Source: an uncultured Cellulophaga sp. (GTDB lineage: Bacteria > Bacteroidota > Bacteroidia > Flavobacteriales > Flavobacteriaceae). From it: 64,000 nucleotides of DNA. Under the pieces are notes generated by a model. The model was not told where the DNA came from, searched no databases, and saw nothing but the letters and a program-made list of their open reading frames with translations. How positions within the stretch are numbered: the stretch's first letter is position 1; each line of letters starts with the position of its first letter. Shown here piece after piece: positions 24,613 to 32,556 of this stretch. The DNA is taken from positions 248,001 to 312,000 of the forward strand of contig CANMEI010000001.1 in NCBI GenBank assembly GCA_947496695.1, in the 5' to 3' direction. The translations under genes and the position numbers were made by a program.

Positions 24613-25515
24613 TTACATTTCATTCGACATAAAAATATGTTTTTCTCCTTTTATAGAGGTGCCAATTCCCATCTCTGGAAGCACTAATAATGGCAACTGT
24701 GTATGAAAAGCAATTTTCTTAACAATAGGCTCTCTTGTGGCACGTTCCATATAGCTATGTTGGTAATTCAACATAGCCAATAAATGTACTTCTAGTTCAT
24801 TTGCAAAGACCTCTAATGTTTGTGAAACCGAATTCACTTCTGATATTGTATGAATATAATGTTCTGTAGTATTTAAATAACGACGTAGCATGTTTAAATT
24901 AAACTGTTGTAATTCTGTAAGAGCCTTAATTTGAGTTTGTACATGAACTACTCGAATAACTGCATTAAAAGTTGCAGCTAACTCTATCAAAGGCTTTAAT
25001 TCTGAAACGGTATAAAAACGATTAAAATCTGTTGCAAAAGCAATTTCTTTTGGTGCTTCATACTCAAAATGTTGAGGAATAGCCAAAACAGGACATTTTT
25101 TCACAGCTTTTATAATTCTAACAGCATTACTACCCATAAAAACTTCTGCTAAACCCGATGCTCCTTTTGTTCCTAAAATAACAATATGAATATTATATTC
25201 ATCAACAAGCTCTTTAACCTCATCAACCAAAAAACTAAAAGAAGAAATGGTTTTAAAATTATGAATATGTGCAGGATCAGGGTATTCCTTTTCAATCCTA
25301 TTTAAAAGATTTATTAATCCTTTTTTTGAAGAATTCTCTACTGTATTTCTTTCTTCATTAACGGCAGAAGCCATAAATCTACTTGTTGCTATATTGGGTG
25401 TATACGTGTTTAAAAGATAAAAATTACACAACTCATTTTTATATAACTCAATAGCATACTTTACGGCATTCCAGGCATTTTCGGAAAAATCTGTTGGGAT
25501 TAAAATATTTTTCAT
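24613..25515 (-). CDS. tandem universal stress protein
   Basis: Universal stress protein with two Usp domains, 300 aa. Domain 1 (about 1-145) has MKNILIPTDFSENAWNAVKYA, VILGTKGASGLAEVFMGSNAVRII (ATP-loop type G-x2-G-x9-G) and CPVLAIP. Domain 2 (about 150-290) starts EIAFATDFNRF and is degenerate, lacking the glycine loop, and ends LPLLVLPE. The promoter carries an FNR-type dyad in class II position, so it is probably induced at low oxygen by the Crp/Fnr protein encoded next to it. Its leader holds an 8-bp inverted repeat. Confidence 0.88.
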   Translation of the reverse strand: MKNILIPTDFSENAWNAVKYAIELYKNELCNFYLLNTYTPNIATSRFMASAVNEERNTVENSSKKGLINLLNRIEKEYPDPAHIHNFKTISSFSFLVDEVKELVDEYNIHIVILGTKGASGLAEVFMGSNAVRIIKAVKKCPVLAIPQHFEYEAPKEIAFATDFNRFYTVSELKPLIELAATFNAVIRVVHVQTQIKALTELQQFNLNMLRRYLNTTEHYIHTISEVNSVSQTLEVFANELEVHLLAMLNYQHSYMERATREPIVKKIAFHTQLPLLVLPEMGIGTSIKGEKHIFMSNEM

Positions 25516-25527
25516 GCTTCTTTTTTT

Positions 25528-25553
25528 AGCTTGATGTAAAACTATATCAAGCT
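25528..25553 (-). promoter_or_regulatory. inverted repeat overlapping the stress-protein promoter
   Basis: AGCTTGAT (25528-25535) and ATCAAGCT (25546-25553) form a perfect 8-bp inverted repeat with a 10-bp centre. The centre contains the predicted -7 element, so it is more likely an operator dyad than a leader hairpin. Its binding protein is unknown. Confidence 0.4.
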
Positions 25554-25580
25554 TAAAATGAAAACTATGACAAATATCAG
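25537..25580 (-). promoter_or_regulatory. FNR-type site and -7 element for the stress protein gene
   Basis: TGA-CAAATA-TCA at 25568-25579 matches an FNR-type half-site pair with the standard 6-bp gap. A -7 element TAGTTTTA lies at 25544-25537 on the minus strand. The distance from dyad centre (25573.5) to the first -7 base is 29.5 bp, the same as at four other promoters nearby. Confidence 0.75.
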
Positions 25581-25613
25581 GTTTGGAAATTTTTACACAA
25601 AAAAAGTATATTT

Positions 25614-26312
25614 TTAACGCTCAATTAGATCTATTAGCCCTTCTTCATTAGCAATACCTATCTTTTTACCTGAAGTTTTCAAATATCCTTTCTTTTTAAA
25701 TTCAGATATAATTCTAATACAAGATTCAGTCGCAGTACCTACCACATTGGATATGTCTTCTCTTGAGAGAGATAATGACAAAAAGCCATCTTTATCTTCT
25801 CCAAAATTATTCTTCATATATAAAAAAGCTTCAGCTACTCTTTGTTTAACAGTTTTTTGAGACATATTTACAATTACATCATCAGCTTCTTTTAAATCAT
25901 GTGCCATATGACGAAGTACTTCTACAGCGTAGTTGGGGTTTGTATTTAGTGTATTTACAATACCGTCTTTCGGAATATAGCAAACCTCCATATCATTAAC
26001 TGCAACAGCACTTAAATTAGATAATTCTTCAGCAATAACAGAGCGTTGCCCTAATACTTCACCTTTAGTTGCTAACTTCACAATTTGGTCTTTACCGTTT
26101 GCACTTAACTTTGATAATTTTGAAATACCACTACGTACACAAAAAACACCGTTTAATTTTTCACCTTCTTCAAATATTGCTTCTCCTTTTTTAACTAGTC
26201 TTGTGGTTTTAGTTTCTGAAATTTTACGTAATTCATCTTTACTCATTGCACGCAAAGAGTTAAATTGCCTGACTATACATTGTTCGCATCTTGATTCTTT
26301 ACCGTTTTCCAT
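25614..26312 (-). CDS. Crp/Fnr-family regulator (FNR-like)
   Basis: Crp/Fnr-family transcription factor, 232 aa from the ATG at 26312. A GTG at 26333 lies about 4 bp from the predicted transcript start and is unlikely. The N-terminal CEQCIVRQF has a Cys pair where FNR proteins ligate an iron-sulfur cluster, though the full four-Cys pattern of E. coli FNR is not evident; further Cys are at GVFCVRSG and EVCYIP. A cyclic-nucleotide-like beta roll (about 30-135), a dimer helix and the C-terminal HTH (LSREDISNVVGTATESCIRIISEFKKKG) follow. Its own promoter carries an FNR-type dyad. Given this setting it is the best candidate for the oxygen regulator of the locus. Confidence 0.85.
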   Translation of the reverse strand: MENGKESRCEQCIVRQFNSLRAMSKDELRKISETKTTRLVKKGEAIFEEGEKLNGVFCVRSGISKLSKLSANGKDQIVKLATKGEVLGQRSVIAEELSNLSAVAVNDMEVCYIPKDGIVNTLNTNPNYAVEVLRHMAHDLKEADDVIVNMSQKTVKQRVAEAFLYMKNNFGEDKDGFLSLSLSREDISNVVGTATESCIRIISEFKKKGYLKTSGKKIGIANEEGLIDLIER

Positions 26313-26335
26313 ACCCTTATATTTACCTGACACAA

Positions 26336-26409
26336 CAAATTTACATTTTTAAAAAAGGCTTAAACATGACAAATATCATGTTTTGTTAAATTACTGATAT
26401 TCAATTTTG
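26336..26409. promoter_or_regulatory. shared FNR-type operator with two divergent promoters
   Basis: A perfect 8-bp dyad AAACATGA-N6-TCATGTTT at 26362-26383 is centred at 26372.5. On the minus side the -7 element TAAATTTG (26343-26336) serves the fnr-like gene. On the plus side CAATTTTG (26402-26409) serves the copper ATPase gene. Both -7 elements begin exactly 29.5 bp from the dyad centre. One bound dimer could therefore act on both promoters in the class II arrangement. Confidence 0.8.
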
Positions 26410-26433
26410 TACTCAAAATTAAAGACAATAATT

Positions 26434-28827
26434 ATGAGCTCAAAAAAATGTTATCATTGTAATGATGAATGTACTAATGTACTACATTTTGATGACAAAA
26501 ATTTCTGTTGTAATGGTTGTAAAACCGTGTATGAAATTTTCTCATCTAATAATTTGTCATATTACTATGATTTACAATCTGGAGCAGGCTCAACTCCAAA
26601 AATTATTGAGGGTAAATATGATTTTCTTGACACCAAAAAAATAGTTGAAAAGCTAACGGAGTTTAATGATGAAAATTTACAAATTGTAAACCTATATATT
26701 CCAAAAATACATTGTAGTTCTTGTATTTGGGTTTTAGAAAATTTAAATAAATTATTACCTGCAATTACAAATTCACAGGTAAATTTTCCTAAAAAAACAA
26801 TTCGGATTAGTTACAATCCAACAAAATCAACATTAAAAGATATTGTAGTGCTTTTAACTCATATTGGTTACGAGCCTTATATTTCTTTAGATGATGTTGA
26901 TAATAAGAAAAAAAATACAGATCGTAGTTTAATTTATAAACTGGGTGTTGCTGGTTTTGCCTTTGGCAATGTCATGTTTTTATCATTTCCTGAATATTTT
27001 GATCTTTCCTCTAGTAAAAGCTCAGGTGGCGAGTTCTGGTTAAATCAATATCAAACTATTTTTAGATGGTTAATGTTTATATTTTCATTACCCGTTGTAT
27101 TCTATGCTAGTCGCGATTATTTTATTGCTGCATATAGAGGGTTACGTTCAAAATTATTAAATATTGATGTGCCCATTGCTTTAGGAATTCTGGTTTTATT
27201 TTTAAGAAGCACATTAGAAATTATTTTTAATTGGGGACCTGGTTTTTTTGATAGTTTAACCGGTCTTGTTTTCTTTTTGCTTTTAGGTAAATTCTTTCAA
27301 CAAAAAACATACTCTTTTCTATCTTTTGAAAGAGATTATAAATCATACTTCCCCATAGCGGTAACAAAAATTTTGTTAAATAATATTGAAGAAACTATTC
27401 AAGTTCATGACATAAAAAAAGGCGATCGATTATTAATTAGAAATGAAGAATTAATTCCTGTAGATGGCATTTTAATTACTAAAAATGCGACTATAGATTA
27501 TAGTTTTGTTACAGGAGAATCTGAACCCGTTATAAAAAAATCAGGAGATAAAGTTTTTGCAGGTGGCAAACAATTAAATGGCGCTATTGAAATTGATGTA
27601 TTAAAATCTGTATCTCAAAGTTACCTTACACAGTTATGGAGTAATGCTGTTTTTCAAGAAAATAAATCAAGTAAATTTCAAACCTTAACAGACAGTATTG
27701 GCAAACGCTTTACAACCTTTGTTTTAGCAATTGCATTTGTTTCAACACTATTCTGGCTATTTTATGATTCTAGTAAAGCATTAAATGTTTTTACTGCTGT
27801 TTTAATTATTGCGTGCCCATGCGCTATTGCTTTAGCCTCACCTTTTACTTTAGGCAATATGCTCCGCATTTTTGGTAGAAAAAAATTCTATTTAAAAGAC
27901 ACACAAACTATTGAAAAATTAGCACAAATAGATACTGCAATTTTTGATAAAACAGGAACTATTACTACAGCTAAAAAAAGTAAGGCTGTTTATGAAGGTA
28001 TTACTCTTTCATCAGAAGAAGAATTATTATTAAAAAGTACCCTTAGAGCATCAAACCACCCATTAAGCAGAAGTTTATACAATATGCTTGCTGAAAATGA
28101 TATTGCAACTCTTGATGAATATGAAGAACATATTGGCAAAGGAATTGAAGGATCAATAAATAATAAATATATAAAAATAGGCTCTGCTAATTATGTTGGT
28201 AATACAATACCTGAGAATGATAAAAATACTTCCGTTTACATAAGCACAAATGATGCTTACAAAGGTTGTTATGTTTTTAAAAATGAATATCGCGAAGGTA
28301 TTTCTGATTTTTTCAAAACCATGAGTGAGACCATTCAAGTAGCTATTTTATCGGGTGATAATGAAGGTGAAAAAAGCAGACTTGAAGCTTTATTACCAAA
28401 ACTAACTCCGTTGTATTTTAATCAAAAACCAGAAGACAAATTAAACTTCATAAAATCACTACAAGACCAAAATAAAAAAGTGCTTATGGTTGGTGATGGT
28501 TTAAATGATGCTGGAGCATTAGCACAAAGTAATGTTGGTATTGCCATTTCAGAAAATGTAACCATCTTTTCTCCTGCTTGCGATGCTATTTTAGATGCTA
28601 CTAAGTTTAAAGAATTATATAACTACATTATTGCTTCTAAAAAGGCTATGAGGATTATAAAATGGAGTTTTGTATTATCACTACTCTATAATGTTGTTGG
28701 GCTTTATTTTGCTATTTCTGGGCAACTACAACCCGTTATTGCGGCCATTCTAATGCCTTTAAGCTCCATTAGTATTGTTGTATTTACCACTGTAAGTACT
28801 AATATTCTAGGAAAAAAATTAAGATAA
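26434..28827 (+). CDS. ccoI: CcoI-type copper-transporting P1B ATPase
   Basis: Heavy-metal P-type ATPase, 797 aa from the ATG at 26434; a TTG at 26407 lies inside the promoter. It begins with a Cys-rich metal-binding domain (CYHC, CC-x2-C, PF12156 type), then an HMA-like domain with HCSSC (about 93-97). Membrane helices follow, with CPCAIA in the transport helix, the phosphorylation loop DKTGT and the hinge GDGLNDAGAL. In cbb3 loci this type (CcoI/FixI) supplies copper to the oxidase active site; the location directly before ccoS and ccoN supports that over general copper detoxification (CopA). It is the first gene on this side of the shared FNR-type operator. Confidence 0.88.
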   Translation: MSSKKCYHCNDECTNVLHFDDKNFCCNGCKTVYEIFSSNNLSYYYDLQSGAGSTPKIIEGKYDFLDTKKIVEKLTEFNDENLQIVNLYIPKIHCSSCIWVLENLNKLLPAITNSQVNFPKKTIRISYNPTKSTLKDIVVLLTHIGYEPYISLDDVDNKKKNTDRSLIYKLGVAGFAFGNVMFLSFPEYFDLSSSKSSGGEFWLNQYQTIFRWLMFIFSLPVVFYASRDYFIAAYRGLRSKLLNIDVPIALGILVLFLRSTLEIIFNWGPGFFDSLTGLVFFLLLGKFFQQKTYSFLSFERDYKSYFPIAVTKILLNNIEETIQVHDIKKGDRLLIRNEELIPVDGILITKNATIDYSFVTGESEPVIKKSGDKVFAGGKQLNGAIEIDVLKSVSQSYLTQLWSNAVFQENKSSKFQTLTDSIGKRFTTFVLAIAFVSTLFWLFYDSSKALNVFTAVLIIACPCAIALASPFTLGNMLRIFGRKKFYLKDTQTIEKLAQIDTAIFDKTGTITTAKKSKAVYEGITLSSEEELLLKSTLRASNHPLSRSLYNMLAENDIATLDEYEEHIGKGIEGSINNKYIKIGSANYVGNTIPENDKNTSVYISTNDAYKGCYVFKNEYREGISDFFKTMSETIQVAILSGDNEGEKSRLEALLPKLTPLYFNQKPEDKLNFIKSLQDQNKKVLMVGDGLNDAGALAQSNVGIAISENVTIFSPACDAILDATKFKELYNYIIASKKAMRIIKWSFVLSLLYNVVGLYFAISGQLQPVIAAILMPLSSISIVVFTTVSTNILGKKLR

Positions 28828-28838
28828 TTATCTAAACA

Positions 28839-28881
28839 TGATAAATGTCATTTTATACCCTTTGTCGCCACAGTAGTTTTA
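28839..28881 (+). promoter_or_regulatory. FNR-type site and -7 element for the ccoS-ccoNO operon
   Basis: TGA-TAAATG-TCA at 28839-28850 is centred at 28844.5. TAGTTTTA at 28874-28881 begins 29.5 bp from that centre and is the same octamer as at the stress-protein promoter. It lies just after the ccoI stop, giving the oxidase genes their own oxygen-controlled promoter. Confidence 0.78.
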
Positions 28882-28900
28882 CATCATAATTCAGGTAGGT

Positions 28901-29089
28901 ATGAGTGTTATATATATGTTATTAGCAATAAGTATTCTGGTTGCAATCATCTTTTTTGTCGCATTTATTTTCTCAGTAAAAAACGGACAATATGATGATT
29001 CTTATACACCATCTGTACGAATGCTTTTTGAGGATGAACTTGTAAAAAAATCTCCGAAAGAAAAAGAACAAACCTATCCAACTAAATAA
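28901..29089 (+). CDS. ccoS: CcoS, cbb3 oxidase maturation protein
   Basis: Small membrane protein, 62 aa, with one N-terminal membrane helix (about 4-27) and a short hydrophilic tail. It has the CcoS pattern: an early hydrophobic helix, then FSVKNGQYDD. CcoS is needed to assemble haem b and copper into cbb3 oxidase. It lies between ccoI and ccoNO (19-bp gap to ccoNO), the standard order for Bacteroidota. Confidence 0.85.
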   Translation: MSVIYMLLAISILVAIIFFVAFIFSVKNGQYDDSYTPSVRMLFEDELVKKSPKEKEQTYPTK

Positions 29090-29107
29090 AAGTTTAAACA
29101 ATTAATT

Positions 29108-31309
29108 ATGGAATTACAGCAGTTTTATTACGACAATAAGGTCGTTAAAAAATTCCTCTATGCAACTATGTTTTGGGGAATTGTAGGTATGTCAGTAGGG
29201 CTTCTACTTGCATTTATGTTTATGTTTCCTAACTTAACTGACGGTATCTCATGGTTAAGTTTTGGACGTTTAAGACCTTTACATACAAATGCCGTTATTT
29301 TTGCATTCATAGGTAATGCAATTTTTGCTGGTGTGTACTACTCAACACAACGTTTACTTAAAGCACGTATGTACAGTGATTTTTTAAGTAATTTTAATTT
29401 CTGGGGATGGCAACTAATTATTGTTGCGGCTGCAATTACATTACCTTTAGGGTATACTACATCAAAAGAATATGCTGAATTAGAATGGCCAATAGATATT
29501 GCAATTGCTGTAGTTTGGGTAGCATTTGGTGCAAACCTTATTGGAACTATGATAAAAAGAAGACAACGACACTTATATGTTGCTCTTTGGTTTTATCTAG
29601 CAACATTTGTAACTGTAGCTGTACTACATATATTTAACAGTTTAGCATTACCTGTTAGCGCTTTAAAAAGTTACTCTGTTTATGCAGGTGTACAAGATGC
29701 TTTAGTACAATGGTGGTACGGACATAATGCAGTTGCGTTTTTCTTAACCACTCCGTTTTTAGGTTTAATGTACTATTTTGTTCCTAAAGCAGCGAACAGA
29801 CCAATCTATTCATATAAACTGTCTATTGTTCACTTTTGGTCTTTAATATTTATATATATCTGGGCAGGGCCTCATCACTTATTATATTCTGCTTTACCTG
29901 ACTGGGCTCAGAATTTGGGGGTTGCGTTCTCAATTATGCTTTTAGCTCCATCTTGGGGTGGTATGATCAACGGGTTATTAACCTTACGTGGTGCCTGGGA
30001 TAAGGTTAGAACAGACCCAACCTTAAAATTTATGGTAGTCGCTATTACAGGATATGGTATGGCAACTTTTGAAGGACCATTACTTTCTTTAAAAAATGTA
30101 AATGCTATAGCCCACTTTAGTGATTGGATTATTGCACACGTACATGTAGGTGCATTAGCTTGGAATGGTTTTATGACTTTCGGTATGATTTACTGGTTGG
30201 TTCCTAAAATGTTCAAAACAAAACTAGCATCATTAAAACTTGCTAATTTTCACTTTTGGATTGGGACTTTAGGTATCATTCTATATACCTTACCAATGTA
30301 TGTTGCTGGTTTCACCCAAGCTTTAATGTGGAAAGATTTTAACCCTAACGGAACGCTTGTTTATGGTAATTTCTTAGAAACAGTTACTGAAATAATGCCT
30401 ATGTACTGGATGCGTGCTATTGGTGGTACTATGTATATTATAGGAGCTTGTGTTATGATATACAATGTTATTTTAACTATAAAAGCTGGTAGTAAAGTTG
30501 AAGATGAATTGGCTGAAGCAGCTCAATTAACCAAAGTATCTAAAAAAAGAACTGCTGGTGAAACTTTCCATACTTGGTTAGAGCGCAAACCTGTACAGTT
30601 AACAATATTAGCGACCATAGCTATACTAATAGGTGGTGTTGTACAAATTATTCCAACAATATTAGTTAAATCAAACATACCAACAATCACAAGCGTTAAA
30701 CCATATACACCTTTAGAACTTGAAGGTCGTGATTTATACATAAGAGAAGGTTGTGTGGGTTGCCACTCACAAATGGTAAGACCATTTAGAAGTGAAGTTG
30801 AACGTTATGGCGAATATGCTAAAGCAGGTGAATTTGTTTATGATCATCCATTTTTATGGGGTAGTAAACGAACGGGGCCAGATTTATTACGCGTTGGTGG
30901 TAAATATTCTGACAACTGGCACTTAAACCATATGTATGATCCTCAAAGCACATCATCAGGTTCTATAATGCCTTCTTACTCATGGTTAATTAGAAACGAA
31001 CATGATAGATCGGGTGTTCAAGATAAAATGAAAGCTATGGTTAGCTTGGGTGTTCCTTACACGGATGAGGATATCGAAAATGCTCAAAAAAACATGAATA
31101 CTCAAGCAAGTAAAATTGAGAAAAATTTATATGCAGATCCTGATTTCGCTAAAAGTTATGAAGCTGACAAAAAATATGCTACTGAAAATGGAAGTGAATT
31201 TATTGAAATGAAAGATCGTGAAATTGTTTCCTTAATAGCCTATTTGCAACGCTTAGGCACAGACATTAAAATAAAAGAAACAGGAGAATTAATCCCTAAC
31301 ACAAAATAA
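29108..31309 (+). CDS. ccoNO: fused CcoN-CcoO, cbb3 cytochrome oxidase subunits I and II
   Basis: Catalytic subunit of cbb3 oxidase fused to the monohaem CcoO subunit, 733 aa. CcoN part (about 1-460): twelve membrane helices, His59 and the other haem/copper ligands visible at WWYGHNAV (His206), GPHHLLY (256-257) and AHVHVG (344, 346). A charged linker (about 460-495) and a membrane helix follow. The CcoO part (about 535-733) has the haem-c motif CVGCH (549-553) and GTMPSYSW-like SIMPSYSWL. The enzyme reduces O2 at low oxygen and pumps protons. The fusion is the Bacteroidota norm. The promoter is FNR-type. Confidence 0.93.
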   Translation: MELQQFYYDNKVVKKFLYATMFWGIVGMSVGLLLAFMFMFPNLTDGISWLSFGRLRPLHTNAVIFAFIGNAIFAGVYYSTQRLLKARMYSDFLSNFNFWGWQLIIVAAAITLPLGYTTSKEYAELEWPIDIAIAVVWVAFGANLIGTMIKRRQRHLYVALWFYLATFVTVAVLHIFNSLALPVSALKSYSVYAGVQDALVQWWYGHNAVAFFLTTPFLGLMYYFVPKAANRPIYSYKLSIVHFWSLIFIYIWAGPHHLLYSALPDWAQNLGVAFSIMLLAPSWGGMINGLLTLRGAWDKVRTDPTLKFMVVAITGYGMATFEGPLLSLKNVNAIAHFSDWIIAHVHVGALAWNGFMTFGMIYWLVPKMFKTKLASLKLANFHFWIGTLGIILYTLPMYVAGFTQALMWKDFNPNGTLVYGNFLETVTEIMPMYWMRAIGGTMYIIGACVMIYNVILTIKAGSKVEDELAEAAQLTKVSKKRTAGETFHTWLERKPVQLTILATIAILIGGVVQIIPTILVKSNIPTITSVKPYTPLELEGRDLYIREGCVGCHSQMVRPFRSEVERYGEYAKAGEFVYDHPFLWGSKRTGPDLLRVGGKYSDNWHLNHMYDPQSTSSGSIMPSYSWLIRNEHDRSGVQDKMKAMVSLGVPYTDEDIENAQKNMNTQASKIEKNLYADPDFAKSYEADKKYATENGSEFIEMKDREIVSLIAYLQRLGTDIKIKETGELIPNTK

Positions 31310-31320
31310 ATAATACTGAT

Positions 31321-31360
31321 TATATAGAGGTAAGTAATACCTATTATTTACCCCTATATA
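31321..31360 (+). promoter_or_regulatory. hairpin between ccoNO and ccoQ
   Basis: A 13-bp stem with one A-C mismatch (TATATAGAGGTAA at 31321-31333 with 31348-31360) and a 14-nt loop lies in the only sizeable gap inside the operon. No T run follows, so it is not a terminator. It could protect the 3' end of ccoNO mRNA or mark a processing site. Confidence 0.45.
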
Positions 31361-31382
31361 ACCTCTTAAATCATAAGACATC

Positions 31383-31574
31383 ATGTTTAAATTCGTAAAA
31401 GGTTACATGGAAAGTATAGATGGTGTAGCCACCTATCCTATAATATCATTATTAATATTCTTTATCTTTTTTATTATTCTTTTTTGGTGGGTTTTTACTG
31501 CATCAAAAGAATATATTAAAGAGGTTAGTGAACTACCAATAGAAAAAGACAACCAACAAAACTTCGAATTATGA
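31383..31574 (+). CDS. ccoQ: CcoQ-like small oxidase subunit
   Basis: Small membrane protein, 63 aa, with one hydrophobic helix (about 20-42, ending FWWVFTASKEYI) and a charged tail. The WWVF end of the helix and place between ccoNO and ccoP fit CcoQ/FixQ, which stabilises the oxidase. The sequence is too short for a call without this context. Its stop overlaps the ccoP start by 4 bp. Confidence 0.75.
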   Translation: MFKFVKGYMESIDGVATYPIISLLIFFIFFIILFWWVFTASKEYIKEVSELPIEKDNQQNFEL

Positions 31575-32527
31575 AAAATAGATCAAATTGGTGGATTAGA
31601 GTCCCAGTAATCTTCTTTATTATCTTCGGATTAATGGAATATTTTGTAGACTCTGGTGATCAACCTGCTGTAATAAAATACCCTATCACTCAATTCTTTT
31701 TAGTACTTGTTTTATTATTATTAATCGCAATAGAATTAATATTAAGTGCTATAGAAAATGTAATGTTTCAAACACTTTCAAAAGAAGCTCAGAATCGTTA
31801 TTTAGCTAAAAAAGAAGAAAAATGGGAATGGAAATGGGCTAAAGAAACCTACAAGAAGCTTCTAGGATCTAAACCTATGGAAGCTGAAAGTGAAATAGTT
31901 CTAGATCACAATTATGATGGCATTAGAGAGTTAGATAACAAATTACCACCATGGTGGGTGTATATGTTTTACGCTAGTATTGTTTTTGGTATTGTTTACC
32001 TACTTCGCTTCCATGTTTTTAATGGTAACAACCAACATGTAGAATATGAGCAAGAAGTAGCTTTAGCTTTAAAAGAAATTGAAGAATACAAAAAAACTGC
32101 TAAAGATTTAGTTGATGAAAATACCGTAGAGTTATTAACTGATGCTTCAGATTTGAGTGCTGGAGAAAAAACATTTCAATCAAACTGTGTGGCGTGCCAT
32201 ATGGCAGATGGCGGTGGTGGTATTGGTCCTAACCTTACTGATCAATATTGGATTTTAGGTGGTGGTATTAAAAATGTTTTCCATACCATATCAGAAGGTG
32301 GTAGAGACGGTAAAGGTATGATTGCCTGGAAACAAACCTTAAAACCTGCAGAAATTGCTCAAGTAGCAAGTTATGTATTAAAAACTATTAATGGTTCAAC
32401 TCCTGCAAATCCTAAACCCGCAGAAGGCGATTTGTGGGTAGATCCTAATGCCGAAAAAACTGAAACTGAAACTTCTGAGCAACCACAAGAAGTAGTGACA
32501 GATTCAGTAACCGTAGTAATGAATTAA
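31571..32527 (+). CDS. ccoP: CcoP, single-haem cytochrome c subunit of cbb3 oxidase
   Basis: Membrane-anchored cytochrome c, 318 aa. Two N-terminal membrane helices (about 10-28, 40-60), a cytoplasmic basic/Trp-rich stretch, a third helix (about 128-146, after the KLPPWWVYMFY motif typical of CcoP), and then the haem domain with one CVACH (206-210) and the axial-Met region GMIAWK. Proteobacterial CcoP has two haems; only one CxxCH is present here, and the frame is clean, so it is a true monohaem form. It feeds electrons to CcoO/CcoN. Confidence 0.9.
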   Translation: MKNRSNWWIRVPVIFFIIFGLMEYFVDSGDQPAVIKYPITQFFLVLVLLLLIAIELILSAIENVMFQTLSKEAQNRYLAKKEEKWEWKWAKETYKKLLGSKPMEAESEIVLDHNYDGIRELDNKLPPWWVYMFYASIVFGIVYLLRFHVFNGNNQHVEYEQEVALALKEIEEYKKTAKDLVDENTVELLTDASDLSAGEKTFQSNCVACHMADGGGGIGPNLTDQYWILGGGIKNVFHTISEGGRDGKGMIAWKQTLKPAEIAQVASYVLKTINGSTPANPKPAEGDLWVDPNAEKTETETSEQPQEVVTDSVTVVMN

Positions 32528-32556
32528 TAGTTTAAAAGCATTAAACATTAAAAATA

